Shown here: positions 5,948-13,473 of the stretch, piece after piece | Layout of the letters: every line of letters starts with the position of its first letter | Numbering within the stretch: the first letter of the stretch is position 1 | Origin: CAZTXD01 sp964617995 | Lineage (GTDB): Bacteria; Actinomycetota; Acidimicrobiia; Spongiisociales; ZC4RG35 | Length of the DNA: 20,591 bases | Reading direction: 5' to 3' | Assembly: GCA_964617995.1 (NCBI GenBank) | Contig: CAZTXD010000057.1 | Span: 1 to 20,591, forward strand | Made by a program: the position numbers and the translations under genes | Notes under the pieces: generated by a model | Told to the model about the DNA's origin: nothing | The model's database searches: none | Seen by the model: only the letters and a program-made list of their open reading frames with translations

Positions 5948-6951
5948 GGTGCCTCCTTGGCCAGGTCACGCAGGTACGGCCAGGCTCCGGCGATCAGAAC
6001 CGCCGACATGATGATCGCTACGGCCGTCGCCAGGCCCGCCTGCGGCGAGTCAAGGAAGACGAATGCCTGCTTCCACAGCAGCACGGCGAGGACTTCCGTA
6101 TCCTGGGCGGGCCCACCCTGGGTTATCACCCACACCACGTCGAAGGTGCGCAGGGCGAATATCACCGAGATCGTGGCCACTACCGTCATCGGTCCCCGCA
6201 GCTGGGGTATGAGGATATGGCGGATGAGCTGGCTGGCCCGGGCACCGTCCACCCTGGCGGCCTCCAGCAGCTCGTCGGGAACGGCCGTCAAGCCGGCAGT
6301 GAAGGTGATCACCCCGAACCCGGTGAAGGCCCAGAAACCTGCGACGATGAGTGACAGGTTGATGAGGCGGATCTGAGAGAACCCGAGATCGATCACACCG
6401 GGATCGGACAGCCAGTCACGGGTGCGGAAGGTGACCGGACCCCAGTCGATGGCGAAGTCGATCCCCGCCCACTGCACGAAGCGTGTCAGCACCCCGAAGT
6501 CGGGGTCGTACATGAAGGTCCAGATCACCCCGGCGGCGGCCAGTGAGATCGTCATAGGCAGGATGAACGCGGTCCGCAGCGCCGCTCCCCCCCGTGGCAC
6601 CTGCCAGATCATCACCGACACCATCATCGACACCCCCGTCACCAGCACCGGGAAGACCACCAACCAGATCACGGTGTTCACGACCGCGTTCCAGAAGCGG
6701 GCGCTGGTGAGCGTGTCGACGTAGTTCTGCACCCCGACGAAGTCCCACTCCGTCGGATCGAAGAGGTCCCACGGTCTCAGCAGGCCCCACCGGAAGAAGC
6801 TCCCCAGGAATGTGTTGAGAGCCGGCCACAGGTAGAAGAGGACGAATGCCGCCAGCAGCGGCGCCACGAAAGCGTAGGCGAGGCGCCGGCCGGCGGGAGG
6901 TACGCGCCGGCCGGCGGTGTCCCGCTCGGCCTCGGGCTTCGTGGCCGTCAT
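5944..6951 (-). CDS. CUT1-type ABC transporter permease (MalF-like)
   Basis: This is a 335-residue permease with an N-terminal cytoplasmic tail, a first helix near residues 24-46 (AYAFVAPLLAAFVLFYLWPA) and about six helices in all. The EAA loop at about 225-252 reads VPDELLEAARVDGARASQLI then RHILIPQLRG. The segment TQGGPAQDTEVL near the C-terminus is typical of MalF/UgpA-type subunits. It starts 28 bases after the binding-protein stop and overlaps the next permease by GTGA. No ATP-binding subunit is in the operon, so the pair probably uses a shared MsmK/MsiK-like ATPase encoded elsewhere, as many actinobacterial CUT1 systems do. Confidence 0.93.
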   Translation of the reverse strand: MTATKPEAERDTAGRRVPPAGRRLAYAFVAPLLAAFVLFYLWPALNTFLGSFFRWGLLRPWDLFDPTEWDFVGVQNYVDTLTSARFWNAVVNTVIWLVVFPVLVTGVSMMVSVMIWQVPRGGAALRTAFILPMTISLAAAGVIWTFMYDPDFGVLTRFVQWAGIDFAIDWGPVTFRTRDWLSDPGVIDLGFSQIRLINLSLIVAGFWAFTGFGVITFTAGLTAVPDELLEAARVDGARASQLIRHILIPQLRGPMTVVATISVIFALRTFDVVWVITQGGPAQDTEVLAVLLWKQAFVFLDSPQAGLATAVAIIMSAVLIAGAWPYLRDLAKEAP

Positions 6952-6979
6952 CAGTCGACTTGCCGGCTCACCCGGGATC

Positions 6980-8332
6980 TCAGCCTCTGACCCGTTGGTC
7001 CACTTCCACCATGGCGCCCACTATCGCCTCCACATCCTGATCCCGGACGAACTGCTGGAGGGACTCGCGCAGTACCGTCTGGATCTCCCCACCGATGAAG
7101 TCGTCGAGGTCGTAGACCGCCGCCACCGACGGATCCGACGGCCACAGCTCGGCGGCGGACTGATCGTTGACGTCGGGGTAGACGTCCACTGCAACGCCGG
7201 TGTTGGGAGCCACGAAGCCGCCCCTCTCGGCCCAGATCGCTTGCGCCTCGGCCGAGCCGAGATACTCGGCCAGGGCCAGGGCCGCCTCGGGATTGGCCGT
7301 GTCGGCATTCACCGCGAACAAGTCGCCGCTCACGAACTGGACCTCCTCGGCGCTCTCGTCGTACTTCGGCATGAGGAAGAAGGCATAGTCCTCGCCGGGC
7401 ACGAGCGAGTCGTCACACTCGCCCCGCGCCACCAGGTTGACGAAGGCGCCCTGGTTCTGGAGCTGTGCCGCCCCATCGACCCGCGCACATGTGGCCTCCA
7501 CGAACCCGCGGTCGAGGGCGTTGGCGGGGAAGTAGTCGGCGATGAACTGACCGAAGACCTCGAACGACTCGACCACGCCGGGATCGTCCCAGGCGACCGA
7601 GCCGTCGACCAGACCGTTGAAGACATCGGCTCCGCCCACACGGGCGAGGATCGGGTCCCACCACTGGGTGAGGGGCCACGGATCGGCGCCACCAACGGCG
7701 AACGGCTCCTCGCCCGCCTCCTGCATGGTGTCGAGAGCGGTTGTGAACTCATCCCACGTGGTGGGCACGTCGAGGCCCAGCGCCTCGAACCTCTCCGGCG
7801 TGTACCACACCAAAGCGTTGACGTTCCCCTTGAACCACACCCCGTAAGGGGTCCCGTCGGCCGAGGCGATCGCCTGGAGGGGCTCGGTGTAGGAGCCGTC
7901 GGCAAGCCACCCGGCCCACAGTTCGTCGAGAGGCATGAGAAAGCCCTGGGCCGCGAAGAGCCGTATGAGGCCGGGGAGGGCGACGGTCACGTCGGGCGCC
8001 GAACCGGCGGCGAACTGCTGGGTGAGCTGGGCGTTGAGCTCCCCGAACGGAATCTGAACCCGTTGCAGGCTCACATCGGGATGGGCCGACTCGAACCCGG
8101 CCAGCACCGCCTCGAAGGCCTCCTCCTCGGATCCGGTCCAGGTATGGACGATGGAAAGCGAGCCGGATACCCCCACCGCGGGCTCGTCCGGGGAGGTCTC
8201 CTCCGTGCCCGCAGGTGCCTCGGTGTCGGGAGGCTCCGCCGCCGGCGTGGTGGCCGGCGCTCCGTTCCCTCCACAGGCAGCCATCACCACCATCATCACT
8301 GCCAGGATCCCGATCGGTCGTCTGCTGCCCAT
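6980..8332 (-). CDS. Extracellular solute-binding lipoprotein, family 1
   Basis: This is a 450-residue CUT1 binding protein. The start ATG 8332 was chosen because AGGAGG lies 8-9 bases upstream; a start at 8356 would leave this site inside the gene. A lipoprotein signal ends in VMAAC with Cys20 as the lipidated residue. A Pro/Thr/Glu-rich linker follows (to about residue 62), then the binding domain. Diagnostic segments are FESAHPDVSLQRVQIPFGEL, AAGSAPDVTVA, YGVWFKGNVNALVWYTPERF and PTTWDEFTTALDTM. It captures the solute outside the membrane and delivers it to the two permeases downstream. The divergent regulator carries a related domain. The ligand is unknown; aromatic residues in the pocket region fit a sugar, but the nitrilase partner leaves other choices open. 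Confidence 0.92.
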   Translation of the reverse strand: MGSRRPIGILAVMMVVMAACGGNGAPATTPAAEPPDTEAPAGTEETSPDEPAVGVSGSLSIVHTWTGSEEEAFEAVLAGFESAHPDVSLQRVQIPFGELNAQLTQQFAAGSAPDVTVALPGLIRLFAAQGFLMPLDELWAGWLADGSYTEPLQAIASADGTPYGVWFKGNVNALVWYTPERFEALGLDVPTTWDEFTTALDTMQEAGEEPFAVGGADPWPLTQWWDPILARVGGADVFNGLVDGSVAWDDPGVVESFEVFGQFIADYFPANALDRGFVEATCARVDGAAQLQNQGAFVNLVARGECDDSLVPGEDYAFFLMPKYDESAEEVQFVSGDLFAVNADTANPEAALALAEYLGSAEAQAIWAERGGFVAPNTGVAVDVYPDVNDQSAAELWPSDPSVAAVYDLDDFIGGEIQTVLRESLQQFVRDQDVEAIVGAMVEVDQRVRG

Positions 8333-8354
8333 CTGACACTCCTCCTGAGACGGC

Positions 8355-8382
8355 ACCTGATTTGTTATTCAGGTATAGCAAA
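8355..8382. promoter_or_regulatory. Divergent operator, overlapping inverted repeats
   Basis: Two overlapping palindromes sit in the 110-bp gap between the binding-protein and regulator genes. TTTGTTAT (8361-8368) and ATAGCAAA (8375-8382) are 8-base arms around TCAGGT with one mismatch. ACCTGA (8355-8360) and TCAGGT (8369-8374) are perfect 6-base arms. A possible -10 (TATACC, 8372-8377 on the minus strand) for the transporter operon lies inside. A similar 22-bp element lies at 9896. The GntR-fusion protein is the natural candidate to bind here; that is inferred. Confidence 0.6.
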
Positions 8383-8442
8383 TGTAGCGGTAGCCTGTCG
8401 CCGGCGTCAAGAAGTATTAGCGTTCCAGGCAGACAAACCACG

Positions 8443-9885
8443 ATGACGATCGATCGCAATCAACCCATCCCGCTCTATTTCCAGCTCAAGACGCATCTCC
8501 TCGAGGAGATCCTGAGCGGGGCCTTCGACCCCGAGGATCGGTTGCCCACCGAGCACGAGCTGTGCGAGCGCTTCGGGGTGAGCCGCACTCCCGTGACCCG
8601 CGCCCTCACCGAACTGGCCGACGAGGGGGTCATCATCCGTCACCGGAGACGGGGGTCGTTCGTCAATCCTCATTGGCTGACCCGGCGCTCCCCCAGCCCC
8701 GAGCTGCGGTTGCTGGTGCCCGAAGGCCCCTGGGAGACGCTGATCGGCCGTGCCACTCCCGACACCACCCGCCTCAACGTGGCCACCGTCCCCCTGGAGA
8801 GTCTCCTCGAGGTGGTCCGGCGGGCGGTAGGCGAGGGACGTGCTCCCGACCTCGCTCTCATCGACTCGGTGTGGGTGCCCGAGCTGGCCGCCGCCGGGGC
8901 CCTGTGGCCGATGGACGAACTCGACCCGGCATGGTTCGGCTCCCATCAGGTCTCGGACATCCTCGAGCCGCTGGGGGCGACCAACTGCTATCAGACCCGC
9001 AGCTATGCCGTGCAGGCCGAGGCCGATGTGGCCGGACTGTGGATACGCCAGGACCATCTCGAAGCCGCCGGCACCCGCGCCCCCACGACCTGGGACGAGC
9101 TGGCGAACCTGGCGATGATGATTGCCGACCTGCCCGGTGGCCCCGCTCACCCGCTGGTGTTTCCGGGGGGGTCGCGAGGCGGGGAGACCACCACCTACTG
9201 CCTCCTGGCCCTGCTGGCCTCCAATGGGGTGCGGGTCATCGACGGCGACGTCATAACCCTCGACAACAGACGGGCGGTGGCCGCTCTCCGCTTCCTGCGC
9301 CGGCTCCTCGACTCGGGTGTGGTCTCGCCCGAAGTCGTCACCTATGAGTGGGACCGGCCCATCCGCCTGGTTGCCACGGGAGAAGCGGCCATCGGCTTCG
9401 GCGGCAGCTACGAGGGACGGACCCTGGCCGAGCTGACCGGGATGACCCTCGACGAGTTGACCGACCATTTCGTGTTCCTGCCCATGCCGGCGGGGCCCGA
9501 GGGAGCGCAAGCATCGCTGGCCGGCGGGATGGCCTACGCCGTCTTCAGGCAGGCCCACCAACCCAAGGAGGCGATGCGACTGCTCGAGCACCTCCTCGCC
9601 CACGACGCTCTCGTGCAGATGGCCAGGGACACCGGCCAGATCCCGCCCCGGCGCAGCGCCGCCGACACGGTGGGTGACGAGATCCCTTTCCTGGCCCTCA
9701 CCACCGACATGCTCCGCCACGCCGTCGTCCGACCGGCGACACCCGCCCACGCCCGGGTGTCACGCCAGCTCCAGGCCATGCTGGAGGGGGTGCTCACCGG
9801 GAGGTTCGGCCCCGCCGCCTCGGTGGAACGGACCGCCGAGTTGCTGGCGGCCATCACCGGTCTGGAGGTGGCCAGAGGCCACTGA
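8443..9885 (+). CDS. GntR-type regulator fused to a solute-binding-protein domain
   Basis: This 480-residue protein has an N-terminal GntR winged helix-turn-helix at about residues 9-74 (IPLYFQLKTHLLEEILSGAF, then LPTEHELCERFGVSRTPVTR and LADEGVIIRHRRRGSFV). From about residue 86 the rest resembles a family 1 extracellular solute-binding protein (APDLALIDSVWVPELAAAGA, GLWIRQDHLEAAGTRAPTTW, FGGSYEGRTLAEL, IPPRRSA), but without a signal peptide. It should therefore be a cytoplasmic transcription factor whose sensor is a captured binding-protein fold. It is divergent from the transporter that carries a related periplasmic-type domain, so it probably senses the imported solute and controls the operon. 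ATG 8443 begins just before the helix-turn-helix; the longer open frame upstream overlaps the operator region. No strong Shine-Dalgarno site is seen. Confidence 0.87.
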   Translation: MTIDRNQPIPLYFQLKTHLLEEILSGAFDPEDRLPTEHELCERFGVSRTPVTRALTELADEGVIIRHRRRGSFVNPHWLTRRSPSPELRLLVPEGPWETLIGRATPDTTRLNVATVPLESLLEVVRRAVGEGRAPDLALIDSVWVPELAAAGALWPMDELDPAWFGSHQVSDILEPLGATNCYQTRSYAVQAEADVAGLWIRQDHLEAAGTRAPTTWDELANLAMMIADLPGGPAHPLVFPGGSRGGETTTYCLLALLASNGVRVIDGDVITLDNRRAVAALRFLRRLLDSGVVSPEVVTYEWDRPIRLVATGEAAIGFGGSYEGRTLAELTGMTLDELTDHFVFLPMPAGPEGAQASLAGGMAYAVFRQAHQPKEAMRLLEHLLAHDALVQMARDTGQIPPRRSAADTVGDEIPFLALTTDMLRHAVVRPATPAHARVSRQLQAMLEGVLTGRFGPAASVERTAELLAAITGLEVARGH

Positions 9886-9895
9886 ACGGCCCGTA

Positions 9896-9917
9896 TTTGC
9901 TACCCGAGCATGGCAAA
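9896..9917. promoter_or_regulatory. Second copy of the 22-bp inverted repeat, after the regulator gene
   Basis: TTTGCTAC (9896-9903) and ATGGCAAA (9910-9917) flank CCGAGC. This repeats the 8+6+8 layout and arm sequence of the operator at 8361-8382 (shared pattern TTTGYTAY, six bases, ATRGCAAA). It begins 11 bases after the regulator stop. It could be a second binding site of the regulator, a remnant of a lost target promoter, or part of a weak terminator. Confidence 0.5.
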
Positions 9918-9959
9918 AACATGCCCTGAACATTCGATGGTTCGCCGAGCCACCGGGGG

Positions 9960-10189
9960 TTGGCGTGGCGTGACCGGGGCGGCGGACCTTGGGCGGTGGC
10001 CCCCGGTATCGGTGGGGTGGAACCCAGGGTTGGCGTGGCGTGACCGGGGCGGCGGACCTTGGGCGGTGGCCCCCGGTATCGGTGGGGTGGAACCCAGGGT
10101 TGACGTGGCGTGACCGCGGCGGTGGACCGTGGGCTGTGGCCCCCGGTATCCGTGGGGTGGAACCCAGGGTTGACGTGGCGTGACCGGGG
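9960..10189. repeat. 70-bp tandem repeat, 3.3 copies
   Basis: Copies start at 9960, 10030 and 10100, with a partial fourth from 10170 to about 10189. Copies 1 and 2 are identical over 70 bases; copy 3 differs at six positions. Copies 1 and 2 contain arms ACCGGGG and CCCCGGT about 21 bases apart, and every full unit has GGGTGGAACCC, so they can fold. The period is not a multiple of three, and the short frames across it have no family features, so it is noncoding. Apart from the operator copy at 9896, it fills the 331-bp gap between the regulator and tRNA-Glu. Confidence 0.92.
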
Positions 10190-10216
10190 TCGCTCCCAGC
10201 GCTGACTTTCGAGCGG

Positions 10217-10289
10217 CAGCCCCGACGGGATTCGAACCCGCGTTACCGGCTTGAAAGGCCGGCGTCCTAGACCGCTGGACGACGGGGCC
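10217..10289 (-). tRNA. tRNA-Glu (anticodon UUC)
   Basis: This 73-base cloverleaf reads on the minus strand. The acceptor stem GGCCCCG (5' end at 10289) pairs with CGGGGCT (with one G-U pair), and the discriminator is G. The anticodon loop CTTTCAA gives TTC at 10255-10253, and the T-arm reads GCGGGTTCGAATCCCGT. CCA is not encoded. It decodes GAA/GAG. It lies downstream of the cyclase gene and about 1.8 kb from gltX, which encodes the enzyme that charges it. The anticodon and fold exclude tRNA-Sec. Confidence 0.96.
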
Positions 10290-10350
10290 CTGCGGCGGGA
10301 ATGGTATCCGAACCCACCGGGGGAACCAACGGCGCCAGGATGGGAGGCGC

Positions 10351-11937
10351 TTACGTCTCTGCCGGGATGGCCGGTGCCTTCTCGGTCACGGCGAAAACCC
10401 GCACCGGCCGCTGGACGCCCTTCATGACCAGATCCTCCACCGGCGACCAGTCGACCCGGTGGCGCACCGATGCCAGGGTGCGCTCGGACACCAGGATCTG
10501 TCCCGGGCTGGCCGCCGTGGCCAAGCGGGCGGCCACGTTGACGTGGTTGCCCACCACTGTGTAGTCCGTGCGCGTCGCCGAACCGATGTTCCCGACGGTC
10601 ACGTAGCCGGTGCTGATGCCGATCCCGATCGACAGCTCCTCCTTGGATCGCATCCAGGTCGCACGCAGACGGTCGACACCGGCCAGCATATCGAAGGCGG
10701 TTGCCACCGCTCTCTCGGCGTGGTCCTCGAAGGGGATCGGATCCCCGAAGAAGGCGAGGATGCCGTCTCCGAGATACTTGTCGAGAGTGCCGGCGTTGGA
10801 GAACACCAGCTCGGTCATCGCGCCGAAGTACTCGTTGAGAGCATCGACGAGCTCCTCCGGCTCCATCCTCTCGGCCATCTGAGTGAAGCCACGGATGTCG
10901 CTGTAGAGGATCGTCAGGTTGCGTCGAACCGAGGCGAAGGCCACCGACGCCTCACCCTTAAGGATGGCATCGGCCACCTGGGGAGAGACATAGCGCCTGA
11001 GCTGCTCGGTGCGCTGGAGCTGGGTGAGCTGCTCCTCGATCGTCTTCTCCAGGTTGGCGTTGAGCTCGCTGAGGCCCTTGTATAGCGCGGCGAGCTGGGT
11101 GCTGGTTCGATTCAGATTGACCGTGAGCCGCCCGAACTCGTCCCGATTGGGAACCTGGACCACCTGGTCGAAATCCCCGTCGGCGATCTTGGCGAGGGCA
11201 CGATCGATCGTCCGCACCGGCCGGATGAGAGACCACGACAGGATCGCACCCATAGCCAGCGCAGTGAGGAGGCTCACACCGGAGAAGAGGGCAACGGTGG
11301 TGGTGAGGAAGCTGCGGTTACCCCGGAAGGCATCGAGCTCAGCGGCCACACTCTGACCCAGTTCCGTCAGCACGACGTTGAGGTCGTCCTCCAGCTCGTG
11401 GGAGATCTCGTGCTCCGCCGAGATGTGGACATCGGTCGCCCGGGAGAGGTCGCCGGCTTGGTAGAAGGCCAGCACCTCGTCGCTGGCGGCTGCGAACCTG
11501 ACATCGGTTTCTTCGATCCGGTCGAGGATGGTCAGGATGCCCTCGTCGTCGGTGAGGCCCCGAATGGCCCGCATGTCGGCGGCGAAATCGTCCTTGGTCC
11601 GGTCGATCCGGTCGTTCCAGGCGTCGACACGGGTGATCAGAGCCATGGCCCGGTAGTGGCTCTGGGCGGTGACGGCGTAGATTCCCTGCCGGGCGAGATC
11701 CATCTGTTGCTGCAGCCGCACTACGGTGTCCATCTGGCGGTTCATGGCGTTGATCACCACGATGCTGAGCACGCCCATCGCCAGCAGCAGGAGGGCGCTC
11801 AGGAGAAAGCCGGCCAGCAACTTGGTGTGGATGGTGGCGCGGACCCGCGCCACCATGTCCACGAGGGGACCGACGAGACGGACCGGCCGCGGCGTCGGGT
11901 CCGCTTCCGGTTGTCGGCGATCGTCCGGGTGTGTCAT
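10351..11937 (-). CDS. Membrane-bound class III adenylate cyclase with HAMP domain
   Basis: This is a 528-residue protein. TM1 is at about 40-63, an extracellular four-helix-type sensor region at about 64-210, TM2 at about 212-237, HAMP at about 237-290, a coiled linker to 315, and the cyclase domain at about 335-520. Catalytic residues are present: metal-binding Asp347 (ILYSDIRGFT) and Asp391 (LGDGILAFFGDP), adenine-selecting Lys387 (DKYLGDG) and Asp458 (RTDYTVVG), and Asn467/Arg471 (NHVNVAAR) for the transition state. The Lys/Asp pair indicates ATP rather than GTP as substrate, so the product is cAMP. GAGGAGG precedes ATG 11937. It is likely its own transcription unit. The sensed signal is unknown. 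A CRP-type palindrome occurs elsewhere in the window (144-157). Confidence 0.93.
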   Translation of the reverse strand: MTHPDDRRQPEADPTPRPVRLVGPLVDMVARVRATIHTKLLAGFLLSALLLLAMGVLSIVVINAMNRQMDTVVRLQQQMDLARQGIYAVTAQSHYRAMALITRVDAWNDRIDRTKDDFAADMRAIRGLTDDEGILTILDRIEETDVRFAAASDEVLAFYQAGDLSRATDVHISAEHEISHELEDDLNVVLTELGQSVAAELDAFRGNRSFLTTTVALFSGVSLLTALAMGAILSWSLIRPVRTIDRALAKIADGDFDQVVQVPNRDEFGRLTVNLNRTSTQLAALYKGLSELNANLEKTIEEQLTQLQRTEQLRRYVSPQVADAILKGEASVAFASVRRNLTILYSDIRGFTQMAERMEPEELVDALNEYFGAMTELVFSNAGTLDKYLGDGILAFFGDPIPFEDHAERAVATAFDMLAGVDRLRATWMRSKEELSIGIGISTGYVTVGNIGSATRTDYTVVGNHVNVAARLATAASPGQILVSERTLASVRHRVDWSPVEDLVMKGVQRPVRVFAVTEKAPAIPAET

Positions 11938-12063
11938 GCGGCCTCCTCTTTCACCCGCCCGAGCATGGATGTGCCACGTGGACTCGACGGGACACGAGCA
12001 TATTCGAACAGAGAGGCCCGGTAGGGCTCAGATACGTGTCTTCCCCACCCGGTTTCGGCAGAG

Positions 12064-13473
12064 CTAGAGCATGTCCCCGGCCGAGGCGATCCGCCCCAGA
12101 GAGCGTTCCCGGCCGAGAACGGCCAGGGACTCGAACAGAGGCGGGCTGACCGACGAGCCGGTGACGGCCACCCGCACCGGTTGAAACACCTTCCCCGCCC
12201 CCAGATCGAGCTGCTCGGGGATCGCCCGCAGGGCACCCTCTATGGCGGCGGCATCCCACTCCTCGAGGGCGGCCAGAGCGGACGCGGCCCGTTCCAGGAC
12301 CGTGGCCACCTCCTCGCGGGTCATCACCTTCTTCCACGATTGCTCGTCATAGGTGATCTCGTCCCGGAACAGGAACTCCACCTGATCCACCGCCTCCGGG
12401 AGCAGCTTGGTCCTCTCCTGGACCAGCGGCACCAGCTCCACGAATGCCTCCCACCTCTCCTCGGGGATCTCGCCGTGGCGGTCCTCCAGGAGGGGCCGGA
12501 TCCGGGCGGCGAACTCGCCGGGATCCATCGCCCGCACGTACTCCCCGTTGAGCCAGAGGAGCTTCTCCTCGTCGAAAACGGCCGGGTTCTTCTGGACGGC
12601 GGCCAGATCGAAGCGGTCGACGGCGAGTCGGCGATCGAACATCGTCAGATCGTCGCCGGCGGACCACCCCAGCAGACTCAGATAGTTGACCATCGCTTCC
12701 GCCAGGTAGCCCTGGGCCCGGAACTCGGAGATGGCCGTGGCCCCGTGCCGCTTGGAGAGCTTCTTCCCGTCGGCTCCGATGAGGAGCGGGAGATGGGCGT
12801 ATCGGGCGGGCTCGGCTCCCAGGGCGCGGGTCAGCAGGATGTGCTTGGGGGTGGACGACAGCAGATCCTCCCCGCGGGCGACGTGGGTGATCTCGTAATC
12901 GACGTCGTCGACCGTCGACGCCAGGTGGTAGGTAGGCGTGCCGTCGCTACGCAGGATGACGAAGTCGTCCACCGAGGCCCCCTCGAACCGCATCGGTCCC
13001 CGGATCAGATCATCGAACTCAACGCCGGCGTCGACGGCGAAGCGGATCACGCCGCCGGTCCGCTCGTCGGTGGGCCGGCGGATGTAGTAGCCCGGGTGCT
13101 TGCCTTCCTTCTGGGCGCGATCCCGGAGAGCATCCAGCTCCTCGGCCTCGCGGTCGTCGTAGTAGGCGGCTCTGGCTGCCACCAGCCCCTCGGCGACGTC
13201 CCGGTAGCGCTCGAAGCGCGTCGACTGCCGGTAGTCGCCGTGAGGCCCGCCTACCCCGACGCCCTCGTCCCAGTCCAGACCCAGCCAGCGCAGGGAGTCG
13301 AGGATCCCCTCCTCGTACTCCCGGGTGGAACGTGCCACGTCGGTGTCGTCGATGCGCACGATGAACGTGCCGCCGGTGTGCCGCGCGTAGAGCCAGTTGT
13401 AGAGGGCGGCCCGGGCGGTACCCACATGGAGATGGCCGGTCGGCGACGGAGCGACCCGGACCCGCACGCTCAT
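12064..13473 (-). CDS. gltX: Glutamyl-tRNA synthetase
   Basis: This 469-residue class I synthetase charges tRNA-Glu with glutamate in the cytoplasm. The HIGH motif is HLHVG (14-18, in VAPSPTGHLHVG), RIDDTD is at 40-45, and the KMSKS motif is KLSKR (238-242). The insertion YYDDREAEELDAL is typical of bacterial GluRS. No cysteine cluster for zinc is present in the acceptor-binding insert. Its ATG overlaps the stop of the FAH-family gene by four bases, so the two are co-translated. The catalytic domain is at about 1-320 and the anticodon-binding helical domain is C-terminal. Length is normal for the family. Whether it is discriminating (Glu only) or also charges tRNA-Gln cannot be settled from these motifs. 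Confidence 0.97.
   Translation of the reverse strand: MSVRVRVAPSPTGHLHVGTARAALYNWLYARHTGGTFIVRIDDTDVARSTREYEEGILDSLRWLGLDWDEGVGVGGPHGDYRQSTRFERYRDVAEGLVAARAAYYDDREAEELDALRDRAQKEGKHPGYYIRRPTDERTGGVIRFAVDAGVEFDDLIRGPMRFEGASVDDFVILRSDGTPTYHLASTVDDVDYEITHVARGEDLLSSTPKHILLTRALGAEPARYAHLPLLIGADGKKLSKRHGATAISEFRAQGYLAEAMVNYLSLLGWSAGDDLTMFDRRLAVDRFDLAAVQKNPAVFDEEKLLWLNGEYVRAMDPGEFAARIRPLLEDRHGEIPEERWEAFVELVPLVQERTKLLPEAVDQVEFLFRDEITYDEQSWKKVMTREEVATVLERAASALAALEEWDAAAIEGALRAIPEQLDLGAGKVFQPVRVAVTGSSVSPPLFESLAVLGRERSLGRIASAGDML

Noticed and set aside
5118..5969. N-terminal extension of the nitrilase by 284 residues
   Set aside because: It overlaps the permease gene out of frame, is Pro/Arg/Gly-rich without family match, and the ATGA overlap gives a natural start at 5117.
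8215..8442. Extended start of the GntR-fusion protein
   Set aside because: It would overlap the divergent binding-protein gene and the operator; the helix-turn-helix begins directly after ATG 8443.
6917..8446. Long + strand open frame of about 509 codons opposite the binding-protein gene
   Set aside because: It is the antisense shadow of a well-recognised gene in GC-rich DNA, with no domain features. The same applies to long frames opposite gltX (12181-13842) and fhs (14565-16229).
9910..10183. Small open frames across the 70-bp repeats (repeat-encoded peptide)
   Set aside because: The period of 70 is not a multiple of three, so the frame changes at every unit; no start site or family feature.
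9960..10189. 70-bp array as CRISPR
   Set aside because: Whole units repeat head to tail with no alternating unique spacers and no cas genes.
10217..10289. tRNA gene as a possible tRNA-Sec
   Set aside because: The anticodon is TTC, the length is 73 bases and the acceptor stem is 7 bp: it is tRNA-Glu.
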